From contig DATLRO010000008.1 in the NCBI GenBank assembly GCA_035534615.1, positions 1 to 42,692 on the forward strand: a stretch of 42,692 nucleotides of DNA, in the 5' to 3' direction. This DNA comes from JAGWRA01 sp035534615. Lineage in GTDB: Bacteria; Acidobacteriota; Vicinamibacteria; Vicinamibacterales; CAVVIG01. Position numbers and translations under genes: made by a program. The notes beneath the pieces are model-generated. The model was given only the letters and a program-made list of their open reading frames with translations, did not search any database and was not told the DNA's origin. Below are positions 1 through 7,899 of this stretch, piece after piece (positions within the stretch are counted from its first letter, which is position 1; each line of letters begins with the position of its first letter).

Positions 1-166
1 GTGGGACGAATACTACGTTCCGCTGTCCAACGTCGTCGACGTCTACATCCAGCGATTGCGGCGCAAGATCGATCGCGCCGGGGAATCGTCCGTGATCCAG
101 ACTCGACGCTGCGAAGGCTATCAGCTGGCTCCAGCGGGGCATGATCGACAACCGAATGGCGGATGA
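1..166 (+). CDS. C-terminal end of OmpR/PhoB-family response regulator (partial)
   Basis: The gene enters from the left edge; reading from base 2, 54 residues are visible before the TGA. They hold the end of a winged-helix DNA-binding domain: the recognition-helix pattern NVVDVYIQRLRRKID followed by the wing hairpin, with I-x-T-x-R-x-x-GY-x-L. This is characteristic of OmpR/PhoB/CusR-type transcription activators. The receiver domain lies outside the window. A sensor kinase often follows such genes, but none does here: the next 175 bases hold no gene, and the following gene is a beta-propeller protein. The wing carries RRCEGY where RTVRGVGY is usual, a mild divergence. The regulated targets are unknown; the downstream operon is one possibility. 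Confidence 0.85.
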   Translation, partial: WDEYYVPLSNVVDVYIQRLRRKIDRAGESSVIQTRRCEGYQLAPAGHDRQPNGG

Positions 167-341
167 CGAGTCATCGAGAAGCCGCGACGGAGATCGGGAC
201 GCCGCGTGGTGGCCGTCATCATCGGTGGATCCCGGGCACGGTACGATCCGGGGCACTCGCTCCCGCTGTCCGACCGGGGGCGACGCGGCGACCGCGGCGG
301 TTCCGCCGGGTGATCGGCCGCGGTGGAGGAGGGAGGCTGTC

Positions 342-1367
342 ATGAGAACACGAATCGGCGCCACGACCGCGATCGTCGCCGGCCTGCTGCTCGGTGCCGG
401 GCACGCGGCCCATGCCGCGGCCCCGCTCGTGCGCGTACAGGAGCTGGCCATGCCGGCGTCCGTGAGGGGACGCTTCGACCACCTCACCGTGGACTCGCAG
501 AGCCACCGGCTGTTCGCCACCGCCGAGAGCGCCCACGCCGTCCTCGTGTACGACCTCCGGACCGGCCGGCTCGTGCACACGATTGGCGGCATCGCGATTC
601 CCCATGCGGTCCTGTACCGGCCCCGTCTCGACCGCCTCTACATCACCGACGGCGGCGCCGGCGAGCTGCGCATCTACGACGGCACGACCTATCGGCTGCT
701 GACGTCGGTGACGCTGAAGGTCGACACCGACTCCATCGCCTACGACGCGTCGACGCACGACCTCTATGTCGTCAACGGCGGCGGCGACGCCCACGAGTCC
801 TCCTCCCTGATCAGCGTCATCGACACGACGGCCGGCCGGAAGGTCGCGGACATCCGGGTCGAGGGGCGGACGCTCGAGGCGATGGCGCTGGCGCGCGGGG
901 GGGCGGCGATGTACGTGAACAACGCGGCCGACAATCAGGTCGACGTGATCGACCGCCGGACGCGGAAGGTCACCGCTGTCTGGCCGGTGACCAGCTGCAC
1001 GCACAACGTGGCCATGGCCCTCGACGGGCCCTCGCACCGGCTGTTCGTCGCCTGCCGGTCCGGGGCGATGGCGGTGCTGGACACCAGGACCGGCCACGAG
1101 CTGCAGACGCTCCCGATCGGAAAAGGGGTCGATGACCTGATCTTCGATCCCGCGAGCCGGCGGCTCTACGCCACGTGCGGGGCGGGCGGCGGAGTGATTG
1201 ATGTCTACCGGGAGGATACCCCCGATCGATATACGCGGCTCGGTGACGTCGCGTCCGGGCCTGGCGGCAAGAACGAGGCGCTGGTGCCCGCACTGAAGCG
1301 GTTGTACGTGACGATTCCGCCGCGCGGCACGGCGCCTGGTGCCATCGACGTCTATCGCGTGCAGTAG
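342..1367 (+). CDS. Exported YncE/YVTN-type beta-propeller protein
   Basis: This 341-residue protein has a clear Sec signal peptide (MRTRIGA, then a hydrophobic core, then AHAAAP near residue 28), so it should act in the periplasm or outside the cell. The mature part is a series of ~40-residue blades with the pattern x-L-x-V-x-x-x-x-x-x-L-F-x-x, for example FDHLTVDSQSHRLFATA and DDLIFDPASRRLYAT, typical of YVTN/YncE propellers. Such proteins bind ligands or partners; no catalytic residues are evident. An in-frame start exists 201 bases upstream, but ATG 342 is preferred because a GGAGGAGGGAGG ribosome site lies just before it and the signal peptide begins there. It is the first gene of a likely four-gene operon, with 19 bases to the next gene. 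Confidence 0.8.
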   Translation: MRTRIGATTAIVAGLLLGAGHAAHAAAPLVRVQELAMPASVRGRFDHLTVDSQSHRLFATAESAHAVLVYDLRTGRLVHTIGGIAIPHAVLYRPRLDRLYITDGGAGELRIYDGTTYRLLTSVTLKVDTDSIAYDASTHDLYVVNGGGDAHESSSLISVIDTTAGRKVADIRVEGRTLEAMALARGGAAMYVNNAADNQVDVIDRRTRKVTAVWPVTSCTHNVAMALDGPSHRLFVACRSGAMAVLDTRTGHELQTLPIGKGVDDLIFDPASRRLYATCGAGGGVIDVYREDTPDRYTRLGDVASGPGGKNEALVPALKRLYVTIPPRGTAPGAIDVYRVQ

Positions 1368-1386
1368 GGCTGGAGGAGGGCGAACG

Positions 1387-2304
1387 ATGACGGCTCAGCG
1401 ATTCCGCAAGGCGTGGATGCCGGTGGCCGTGCTGGCGGCCGTGGTCATCGTGTGGAGCGCTCTGCCGGTGACCCGTCGTCTCACGCAGCGGTTCTTCGGA
1501 TCGCTGCGCATGCGGAACGTTCAGACCGTCAATCTCAGTCTGTCCAGCTTCGTCGGCCCCGGGGCGAACCGCACGCTGCAGCAGATGGTGACGCAGATGA
1601 TCGCCGACAAAGTCACCGTCACCGCCAGCGAGAACGCGCAGCCGGCCCCCACGGCAGATGAGGCCGGCCGGCTGGCCGGCTTCCGGGTCACACTGCCGGC
1701 CGGCCGGCGCGACACGCCCACGCTGACCGTGCTCGGGGCGCACGCGTTCGACCTCACGGTGGACCGGGCCCGCCTGCAGGCCATCCTGAAGGAGGCGGGC
1801 CGAGCCGATCTGACCGTGCCGGCGTCGGTCGACGGCGCCGTGGTGCACGTCCGCGTGCCCCGCCGGGTGCGCGCCCGCTACGGCCAGTGCCCGCGCCCGC
1901 CGCGCGCCACCGCCAACGTCGCGACGCCGCCGCCAGCCACGCTGCAGTACGGCAGCTGTCTGGTGCTGACCGAGGGCCCGAGCCCCGCCGTGCAGGTGCC
2001 GCCAGGGCTCGATCTCGCGCAACTGGCGACGATCGGCCTGGAGGTCGCCGGGCTGACGCCGGCACAGGCACACCAGTTTCTCGGCACCGTGAACTGGACG
2101 GCGACCCTCGGACTGCCGATCCCGCGGTTCATGCGCTCCTATGCGACCGTGACGGTCAACGGCGCGCCGGGCACGCTCTTCGACCTGGCCGGCCGGCGCG
2201 GTCCGGCCTACACGCTGGTCTGGACGAGGGGCGGGCTGGTGTATTCGCTGACCGGCTTCGGCAATCCGGGCGACGCCGTGTCGCTGGCACGCTCGGTCAG
2301 CTAG
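1387..2304 (+). CDS. Membrane-anchored protein of unknown function
   Basis: The protein has 305 residues. It starts at ATG 1387, with GGAGG eight bases upstream (an in-frame start 48 bases earlier lies inside the previous gene). Residues about 10-27 form one transmembrane helix, followed by a conserved-looking LPVTRRLTQRFFGSLR segment. The rest is soluble and presumably extracytoplasmic. The C-terminal ~60 residues (YTLVWTRGGLVYSLTGFGNPGDAVSLARSV) resemble the end of DUF4367-type domains found in anti-sigma-like and lipoprotein-sensor proteins; that resemblance is from memory and unverified. It lies 27 bases before an ABC exporter gene pair and probably works with it. A diverged copy of its N-terminal coding sequence lies near base 6780. 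Confidence 0.7.
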   Translation: MTAQRFRKAWMPVAVLAAVVIVWSALPVTRRLTQRFFGSLRMRNVQTVNLSLSSFVGPGANRTLQQMVTQMIADKVTVTASENAQPAPTADEAGRLAGFRVTLPAGRRDTPTLTVLGAHAFDLTVDRARLQAILKEAGRADLTVPASVDGAVVHVRVPRRVRARYGQCPRPPRATANVATPPPATLQYGSCLVLTEGPSPAVQVPPGLDLAQLATIGLEVAGLTPAQAHQFLGTVNWTATLGLPIPRFMRSYATVTVNGAPGTLFDLAGRRGPAYTLVWTRGGLVYSLTGFGNPGDAVSLARSVS

Positions 2305-2331
2305 CGGACCGCTGCACGTGAGGCCACCCGC

Positions 2332-3258
2332 GTGAGCCAGCCGCCCACCCTTGCGATCGAGACGCGCGACCTGCGGAAGGAGTACGGGCGCAAGGTCGCC
2401 GTCAGCCGGCTGTCGCTCGCCGTGCGGCGCGGGAGCATCTTCGGCTTCCTCGGTCCGAACGGGGCGGGGAAGAGCACCTCGATCAAGATGCTCCTGGGAC
2501 TGGTCAAGCCGACCAGCGGCTTCGCCCGTGTGCTCGGCGCACCGGCGGGCGACGTCGAGACCCGCCGGCAGATCGGCTTTCTGCCCGAGCACTTCCGGTT
2601 CTACGACTGGCTGACGCCGGCCGAGCTGCTGGCCCTGCACGGGCGGTTGAGCGGACTCTCGAGGGCCCGCGTGCGCGAGCGCGTGCCGGCGCTGCTCGAT
2701 CTCGTCGGCCTGACGCCGCATCGCGACCGGCGCCTGGGGACGTTCTCCAAGGGGATGCTCCAGCGAGCCGGCCTCGCACAGGCGCTCATCCACGAGCCGG
2801 CGCTCGTCTTCCTGGACGAACCGACTTCCGGCCTCGATCCGGTGGGCCGGCGCCTCGTGCGCGACATCATCCGTGGGCAGCGCGACCGCGGCGCGACGGT
2901 GTTCCTCAACTCGCACCTGCTGAGCGAGGTGGAAGTGACGTGCGACCAGGTGGTCTTCATCCGGGAGGGCGAGGTCGTGGCGGCCAGGGATCTGCACGCG
3001 GCCGGTGACGATCGGATCGGGGTCCTCGCGCGGACGGGACCACTCTCGGACGCGACCGTGGCCGGCCTGGCGGCGTGGGCCGGCGAAGTGACACGCGACG
3101 GCGAGGAGTTGCGGTTGACCGCCCGCTCGGCCGACGTGCTGCCGGCAATCCTGCGGCACCTGGTCGGATCGGGCGCCGACGTCTACGCCTTCACGCCGGT
3201 GCGGACGTCGCTCGAAGATCAGTTCCTCCGGATCGTCGGCGAGGATCGGGGGCTCTGA
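2332..3258 (+). CDS. ABC exporter ATP-binding protein (ABC-2 type)
   Basis: This 308-residue nucleotide-binding subunit powers the membrane protein encoded next. Visible motifs are Walker A GPNGAGKST (about residues 43-51), a signature loop in the form FSKGMLQRAGLAQAL, Walker B LVFLDEPTSGLDPVGRR and the switch region NSHLLSEVE. The order and the C-terminal ~80-residue extension fit the CcmA/NatA/drug-exporter class. The start is GTG 2332. Its TGA overlaps the permease ATG (TGATG), so the two are translationally coupled. The substrate cannot be read from sequence; companions of this type export lipids, polysaccharides, peptides or drugs, or assemble copper and haem proteins (NosF-like). Confidence 0.93.
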   Translation: MSQPPTLAIETRDLRKEYGRKVAVSRLSLAVRRGSIFGFLGPNGAGKSTSIKMLLGLVKPTSGFARVLGAPAGDVETRRQIGFLPEHFRFYDWLTPAELLALHGRLSGLSRARVRERVPALLDLVGLTPHRDRRLGTFSKGMLQRAGLAQALIHEPALVFLDEPTSGLDPVGRRLVRDIIRGQRDRGATVFLNSHLLSEVEVTCDQVVFIREGEVVAARDLHAAGDDRIGVLARTGPLSDATVAGLAAWAGEVTRDGEELRLTARSADVLPAILRHLVGSGADVYAFTPVRTSLEDQFLRIVGEDRGL

Positions 3259-4088
3259 TGGGCGCCTGGATCATGGCCGGCGTGACCTTCCGCGAAGCGG
3301 CCCGCAAGAGGATCCTCTGGACGGCACTCATCGTCGGCGTCGCGTTCCTGGCGGTGTTCGGCGCGGCGCTGCACTATCAGATGGCAGACTTCGCCGTGCG
3401 GGCCACGATCCCGTTCCTCCGCTACCAGATCCTGAGCGCGATGCTGTTGATCGGCCTGTACGTCGTCGATCTGCTCGCCGTCCTGATGACGATCCTGACG
3501 TCGATCGAGACCGTGTCCGGTGAAATCGCCTCCGGTACCATCCACGCGATCGCCACCAAACCGATGGCGCGGTGGCAGCTCCTGCTCGGCAAGTGGCTCG
3601 GCTCCGCCGTCATGGTGCTGGCGTTCGTCACGCTGACCTTCGGCGGCACGATGGTGGTCGCGTGGTGGATCGGCGGCGTCGTCCCGGAGCATCCGCTCCA
3701 GGGGCTGCTGCTCGTCGCCCTGGAGTGCCTGCTGGCGCTGGCGGTCACCTTTGCCGCCGGCACGTGGTGCTCGACGCTGACCAACGGCGTGATCGTCCTC
3801 GGCCTGTTCGGGCTCGCGTTCCTGGGGGGCTGGCTCGAGCAGATGAGCGGCTTCACGGAGAGCGCGCGGCTCATGACGATCGGCATCGTGACCAGTCTCA
3901 TCATGCCGAGCGAAGCGCTCTGGCGCCGGGCGGTCTTCGAAATGCAGTCGCCGCTGGCGGGCGCGCTGCCGTTCTCGCCGTTCGCCACGGTCTCCATCCC
4001 GAGCGGCACGATGATCGGCTACGCGGGCGTCTACCTGCTGGCCGCCCTGGGCGTCGCCGTCTGGCATTTCCAGCGGCGCGATCTGTGA
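3258..4088 (+). CDS. ABC-2 type permease (NosY/ABC-2 family)
   Basis: This 276-residue integral membrane protein starts at ATG 3258, overlapping the preceding stop codon. It has about six hydrophobic segments (first at residues ~21-40, last near the C-terminus, YAGVYLLAALGVAVWHF). The early cytoplasmic motif FREAARKRILW and the loop ETVSGEIASGTIHAIATKPMARWQLLLGKWLG are typical of ABC-2 permeases such as NosY. With the ATPase of the previous gene it would form a homodimeric exporter. This is the end of the operon. No clear terminator was seen in the 149 bases up to the next gene, which points the other way. Confidence 0.9.
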   Translation: MGAWIMAGVTFREAARKRILWTALIVGVAFLAVFGAALHYQMADFAVRATIPFLRYQILSAMLLIGLYVVDLLAVLMTILTSIETVSGEIASGTIHAIATKPMARWQLLLGKWLGSAVMVLAFVTLTFGGTMVVAWWIGGVVPEHPLQGLLLVALECLLALAVTFAAGTWCSTLTNGVIVLGLFGLAFLGGWLEQMSGFTESARLMTIGIVTSLIMPSEALWRRAVFEMQSPLAGALPFSPFATVSIPSGTMIGYAGVYLLAALGVAVWHFQRRDL

Positions 4089-4237
4089 CACGGGACCAGC
4101 CCAGCTAGACGGTTGATCACCGCCAGCCTTCTTCGCGGAGGCCTGGAGGAACTTCGAGCGTCTGCGTCTCGGACTGCTCCGTCGGTCGGGGGCCAGCAGC
4201 CTGGCCCTCGACCTCGTAAGGCGGGCGGCTCCGCGGC

Positions 4238-4612
4238 CTATTGCTGGCAGGTGCGGCTGACCATCTTCAGCGTCAGCACGCGAAAGTCGGCGGTTTCGTG
4301 CTTGCCGGTTCCGCCAGGCCCCTTTTCTTGTTCGCCGGCTTCTTCCTTGCCTTCCGGCAGCACGTAGCCGGTGACGGTGACCGTGTGGCCGAGGTGCGCA
4401 CTCAGGTTGATGGTCGTGCTCTCGAGTCCGTAGATCGTGCCGTCCTTCTTCTCCAGCCAGACCTCTCCGCGCTCATCCCCCTTCGTTAGACAGCCGGTCG
4501 CGGAGACCGGTTTGACGTGTTTGCGGTGCGTCTGATTCTGGGCATTCCCGTACGCCGCGGTCAGGCTCAACGCCGAAGCGAAGGCGACCGCCACCCACAG
4601 CCGACTCTTCAT
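4238..4612 (-). CDS. Small exported protein, DUF5818-like OB-fold
   Basis: This 124-residue protein has a signal peptide (MKSRLWVAVAFASALSLTAAYGNAQ). The start at 4612 is chosen over an ATG 18 bases upstream because the upstream codons are themselves the CAGGAGGA ribosome site. The mature part begins with TGCLTKGDERGEVWLEKKDGTIYGLESTTINLSAHLGHTVTVTGYVL, the pattern of small acidobacterial exported proteins assigned to DUF5818, apparently OB-fold-like (family from memory). It ends with a charged Glu/Lys/Gly-rich stretch and a final beta strand with a second cysteine (RTCQQ), which could pair with the cysteine in TGCL. The function is unknown. It stands alone next to decayed sequence. Confidence 0.75.
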   Translation of the reverse strand: MKSRLWVAVAFASALSLTAAYGNAQNQTHRKHVKPVSATGCLTKGDERGEVWLEKKDGTIYGLESTTINLSAHLGHTVTVTGYVLPEGKEEAGEQEKGPGGTGKHETADFRVLTLKMVSRTCQQ

Positions 4613-4765
4613 CGTGTCCTCCTGGAGCATGATGTTGCCCGCCCGTCCGGCCCGGCGGACCCACGCTCACGTTCTCAACCGTAGCAGCCGACCGATGAAT
4701 AGAACGTGACAACGGCGCCGCATCCGGGCGGTAACGCTGCGCGGATACGCCGAGTTCTTCGTGAG

Positions 4766-4875
4766 CTATACACTGCCCTCGATCGTGGACAGGTACCGGC
4801 AGCGGCTCCGTGACGCCCACGCTGACGAGCATGGCGTCCACGGGCCCCGGATCGTGCGTGTCGGCCGTGGCGCGC
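4766..4875 (-). pseudogene. Internally deleted fragment of the isoaspartate methyltransferase-like gene
   Basis: Bases 4799-4872 are almost identical to 7189-7262 inside the intact methyltransferase gene (one clear difference in about 70 bases), coding for HDPGPVDAMLVSVGVTEPLPV. Immediately next to it, bases 4768-4795 match the very end of that gene (residues LSTIEG-V and the TAG stop). The ~300 bases that separate the two segments in the intact gene are missing here, and the junction shifts the frame. There is no start region, so this is a non-functional partial duplicate. Confidence 0.85.
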
Positions 4876-4958
4876 ATGATCCGGAACGGAATCGGACCCG
4901 ACCCGGCCTGCAGGCACGATGATCGCGCGACCGTCGCCGAAGTGACTGATCCGCCCGG

Positions 4959-5062
4959 TCACCGTGGGCCCGGATCGCCCTCCCGTCGAATCTCCAGCCG
5001 GCCCCACATGCCGCCCCGGGCGTGACCGGGAACATGGCCGGCGGGATGCCTGCAAACGGCGG
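4959..5062 (-). pseudogene. Possible remnant of a cupredoxin C-terminus
   Basis: One minus-strand frame ending in TGA at 4959 reads VCRHPAGHVPGHARGGMW, then GRLEI, near the end. This resembles the copper-binding loop closing blue-copper proteins, where a Cys or His is followed by PGH, then GM and a final GxLxV strand. There is no start codon or N-terminal domain, and a neighbouring frame looks equally open just upstream, so a frameshift or truncation is likely. It lies directly after the outer-membrane protein gene on the same strand. The assignment rests on a short motif and is tentative. Confidence 0.3.
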
Positions 5063-5127
5063 CGGCGTGGTCGTGATCGCGAACTTGTGGTCGATGGTGG
5101 TGTCCCGCCGCGGCGGGCTCGGCCTCC

Positions 5128-6015
5128 TCAGAAGGATCGCGCGATGCGGCGGGCCACGTGATCGATCGAGTAGCCGACGCCGACGCGGAACATGAATGGA
5201 TCGCTCACGGCGGACAGCCCGAAGGCCGGCGCCACGTGCAGCGACCAGTGCGGCGCCAGGGTGTAACTGAAGACCGGGCCGAGGTAGGCCTGTTCCCGGT
5301 GCCAGTCGATGCCGAATTGCCCGGTGTTGCCGAGCGCGCCGATCATTTCGAGGCCATAGCCGAGCCGGGTGGGCGACCAGGCGGGCGGCGGGGACATGCC
5401 CGGCATGACCGTCATGCCCGTCCAGCGCGGCTGGCGGAACAGGCCGACGGCGTACCCGAAGCTGTTGTCATGGGGGGCGTCCAGGTCGGTCTCGCTGATG
5501 AAGTTGGCGGTGACGTCGATCCGGCCCCAGTCATGGTAGGCAATCGCCCGCTGCTCGAAGGTGCGAGCCGGCGTCCTTCGCGCCAGGGACAGCGGCCCGA
5601 CCAGATCCTCGCCGCCGAAGCCGCTGACCTCCATCTTGTAGAGTGCCGCCTGATTGAGATCTTCGTATTCACCGTAGAGCGTGAAGTGGAACAGGCGGTC
5701 GTGCGGGAAGACACGCGCGTAGGTATTGATGCGCAGGCCCCCATACGTCAGCGGAAGGCCGCCGATCTTCTGTCCCTCCCCCATGACGCCGGCGGTCCAG
5801 CGTGGCGTGATGCCGTACTCGATCATGCCCATCCCGGTCACGAAATCCGGGCCGGTACGGGCCACCTGGAAATCGGGCAGCGCCATCAGCATCAACGTGT
5901 CCTGGGGGACCGGAACGTTGATGGCGGTGAAATAGGGATCCATCTGGGCGCAGGCCACCGTCGGCACGGCCAGCACACACAACGAAACGATCGAACTCAG
6001 CCACCAGCGCTTCAT
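5128..6015 (-). CDS. Outer-membrane beta-barrel protein (porin-like)
   Basis: This 295-residue exported protein begins at MKRWWLSSIVSLCVLAVPTVACAQMDP. The start at 6015 gives a clean signal peptide and has GGAG nine bases upstream; an ATG 42 bases earlier would add a non-signal-like stretch. The mature sequence alternates hydrophobic and polar residues in short strands rich in aromatic residues (LFHFTLYGEYEDL, YGLEMIGALGNTGQFGIDW, SLHVAPAFGLS). It ends in phenylalanine (RIARSF), the usual C-terminal signal for insertion by the BAM machinery. About 12-14 strands seem possible. The substrate is unknown. The nearby cupredoxin-like remnant hints that the region once dealt with a metal, but this is inference. 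Confidence 0.75.
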   Translation of the reverse strand: MKRWWLSSIVSLCVLAVPTVACAQMDPYFTAINVPVPQDTLMLMALPDFQVARTGPDFVTGMGMIEYGITPRWTAGVMGEGQKIGGLPLTYGGLRINTYARVFPHDRLFHFTLYGEYEDLNQAALYKMEVSGFGGEDLVGPLSLARRTPARTFEQRAIAYHDWGRIDVTANFISETDLDAPHDNSFGYAVGLFRQPRWTGMTVMPGMSPPPAWSPTRLGYGLEMIGALGNTGQFGIDWHREQAYLGPVFSYTLAPHWSLHVAPAFGLSAVSDPFMFRVGVGYSIDHVARRIARSF

Positions 6016-6169
6016 TGGGGACAACTCCGCAGCAAGGGGTGCGGGCGGATCGATCACGCCAGCGGCACCCGCCGACTTCAGTGCAGAGGCGCACGGAACG
6101 CGTACGGCTCGGACGAACCGACGCCGAACGCCTTCAGCCGCCTCAGGAACGCCGGGAAGGAAGCAGGGA

Positions 6170-6604
6170 CTAAATCCGGAGCAGTACGGTCAGATGGTGG
6201 GACCACGCTGGATCGGGAGGACGGTCGGACGGTGCCACCCGTCCACGATCCATCATGATCAGGGTGGCCATCGACGGCGGCACAGGAACTCGACTCGCCG
6301 CGAGAAGCGTCGGCACGAGCGATGCGGCGCGGTCCAGTGTGGCAGGCACCAGCGCGGTCGCGCAGTCATCATCGGCGCTCATGGGTCGGGTGGATCCGAC
6401 GATCGGCCCTGCAGCGCGGCGGATGGCAGGCGCGGCAGGCGCCCGGGCGATCGGTGCTCGATTCGCCGCCGCCGGATCCCGGCTCGCGCACGCCAGGCCG
6501 CAGACGGTCCCGCAGAGGCCGCCGGCTACGACCGACCCGCAGAGGATCAGGATGAGCGCCGGACGCCTCAAGGCCCGGCGCCACTGCGCCGTGCAGATGC
6601 CCAT
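6170..6604 (-). CDS. Small membrane-anchored hypothetical protein
   Basis: This 144-residue protein was not recognised. From ATG 6604 it reads MGICTAQWRRALRRPALILILCGSVVAGGLCGTVCGLACASRD: a positively charged start, one hydrophobic helix and four cysteines in or after the helix, possibly a lipid-modified or uncleaved anchor. The rest is rich in Ala, Pro and Arg, ending PAWSHHLTVLLRI. A longer reading (to 6706) exists, but the internal ATG fits better: a TATACT promoter hexamer ends seven bases before it and no ribosome site is visible, which suggests leaderless expression. Composition is close to that of a random GC-rich frame, so it may not be real. Confidence 0.5.
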   Translation of the reverse strand: MGICTAQWRRALRRPALILILCGSVVAGGLCGTVCGLACASRDPAAANRAPIARAPAAPAIRRAAGPIVGSTRPMSADDDCATALVPATLDRAASLVPTLLAASRVPVPPSMATLIMMDRGRVAPSDRPPDPAWSHHLTVLLRI

Positions 6605-6611
6605 GACGGTC

Positions 6612-6617
6612 AGTATA
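6612..6617 (-). promoter_or_regulatory. -10 hexamer TATACT immediately upstream of ATG 6604
   Basis: TATACT on the minus strand ends seven bases before the ATG, so transcription would begin at or next to the start codon and give a leaderless mRNA. No convincing -35 box was found. Confidence 0.45.
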
Positions 6618-6778
6618 GCGCGCGGCGCCGTGTGGGTGCGGCTCGGCAGGCGTGCGCCGGGCGGCGCGACCGCGACCGCCAGGGCCGCCCGGCGCCGCGC
6701 GGTCACAGATCGTCCGATGTGATCGGCTGTTGCGTCCGTATCTGGTACGCCTGCTCGACCGACAGAACGGCGACGAGG

Positions 6779-6850
6779 CCGGCCGTCGTGTGGAGCGTGC
6801 GGCCGGTGACCGGGCGTCTCACGCAGCGGGTCTTCGGATCGCTGCGCAGG
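6779..6850 (+). pseudogene. Fragment duplicating the N-terminal coding region of the 1387-2304 gene
   Basis: About 68 bases here align without gaps to bases 1447-1514 at roughly 85-88% identity, including identical runs of 12, 15 and 18 bases. In the matching frame it reads VVWSVRPVTGRLTQRVFGSLR, against IVWSALPVTRRLTQRFFGSLR in the intact protein. The similarity stops at the end of the methyltransferase gene on the opposite strand (its stop is at 6857). Upstream no start codon or transmembrane coding sequence is preserved. It is either a decayed gene copy or a small dispersed repeat. Confidence 0.7.
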
Positions 6851-6856
6851 TCCCGG

Positions 6857-7759
6857 CTAGACGCCCCCCTCGATCGTCGACAGGCAGCAGGTCGTGCCGT
6901 GCAGCCAGCAGGTCCCGTCTTCCGCGTGAGCCGGCGTCCGGAGCGAGCGGACCGCATCGGAGCCGCCCCGGCCGAACGCCCGTCCCAGCCGATCGTTCGC
7001 CTCGTCCGTGCGCAGGTCGATGCCCGAGTAGATCAGGATCTGGCCCGGCAGGAACCGCGCGTCGATGTGCGTGGGCAGCCGATGGACGGCCAGCATCGCG
7101 CCGGCGCCGACCGTGCCGCCCGGCAGGCTGAAGGTCAGCGGCAGCAGCATCCGGCCGTGCGGCCGGAGTCGTGACAGCCACACCGGCAGCGGCTCCGTGA
7201 CGCCCACGCTGACGAGCATGGCGTCCACGGGCCCCGGATCGTGCGTGCCGGCCGTGGCGTGCACGAGATCGACGTGACGGAACGCCGCGAGCCGGGCCTG
7301 CGCCGTCCGGGCGAGCGCTTCGTCGATCTCCACAGCGGCCACCCGGCCGGTCGCGCCGACGATGTGCGCGAGGATGGCCGTGTAGTAGCCGGTACCGGCT
7401 CCGACGTGATAGGCCGTCATGCCCGGAGCGAGCGCCAGCAGGTCGAGCCAGGAGGCCACGGCCGACGGTTGCCCGTTGTTGATCTGTCGGCCGGCATCCA
7501 GCGCGATGGCCACGTTGTGATAGACGTGGGCCGGATCCGCATCCGGCGTCGTCCGGTAGCCGAGATGCGGCCGGTACGGATCGCGGGGCGTCGAGGTCGT
7601 CCAGATCTGCCACGGGCCTTCGCCCAGGAACCGCTCGCGGGGCACCGCGGCGAACGCGGCGACGACCGCCTCCGACTCGATGTTGGCGACGAAGCGCAGC
7701 TCTTCCGCATACCACGCCCGGACGTGTGCCAGATCGGTCGAGCGCCGTGCTGGGTTCAT
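6857..7759 (-). CDS. Protein-L-isoaspartate O-methyltransferase-like protein
   Basis: This 300-residue SAM-dependent methyltransferase of the PCMT family starts at ATG 7759, with GAGG six bases upstream. The N-terminus carries the PCMT-typical AFAAVPRERFLGEGPW. The Rossmann motif I is YHVGAGTGYYTAILAHIVG, followed by the acidic strand VAAVEID, which binds the SAM ribose. Classic PCMT repairs isoaspartyl residues in aged proteins and is about 210-220 residues long; the extra ~80 residues at the C-terminus (PTHIDARFLPGQ to the end) are not typical, so the substrate may differ. A broken partial copy lies near 4.8 kb. The gene stands alone, divergent from the Smr gene. Confidence 0.8.
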   Translation of the reverse strand: MNPARRSTDLAHVRAWYAEELRFVANIESEAVVAAFAAVPRERFLGEGPWQIWTTSTPRDPYRPHLGYRTTPDADPAHVYHNVAIALDAGRQINNGQPSAVASWLDLLALAPGMTAYHVGAGTGYYTAILAHIVGATGRVAAVEIDEALARTAQARLAAFRHVDLVHATAGTHDPGPVDAMLVSVGVTEPLPVWLSRLRPHGRMLLPLTFSLPGGTVGAGAMLAVHRLPTHIDARFLPGQILIYSGIDLRTDEANDRLGRAFGRGGSDAVRSLRTPAHAEDGTCWLHGTTCCLSTIEGGV

Positions 7760-7899
7760 GCTGCCTCGGATCGGGGCGATCGGCAGTGGGACGGGCCGCG
7801 AACCTTCCGCGTGAGAGTGTATGCGCCGGCGCCGCCCCGGGCAAATGCCGGCGGGGCGATGATCGTTCGGACGCCCGGCCGGGGCATACTGAAGGCGCC

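Noticed and set aside
970..3159. 729-codon open frame on the minus strand
   Set aside because: It covers three genes with clear motifs on the + strand; its product is a low-complexity Arg/His/Gly-rich shadow of GC-rich codons.
4089..4237. Short open stretch reading NFERLRLGLLRRSGASSLALDLVRR
   Set aside because: It resembles a cytoplasmic loop of RND transporters only vaguely; no start, no membrane segment and no second motif.
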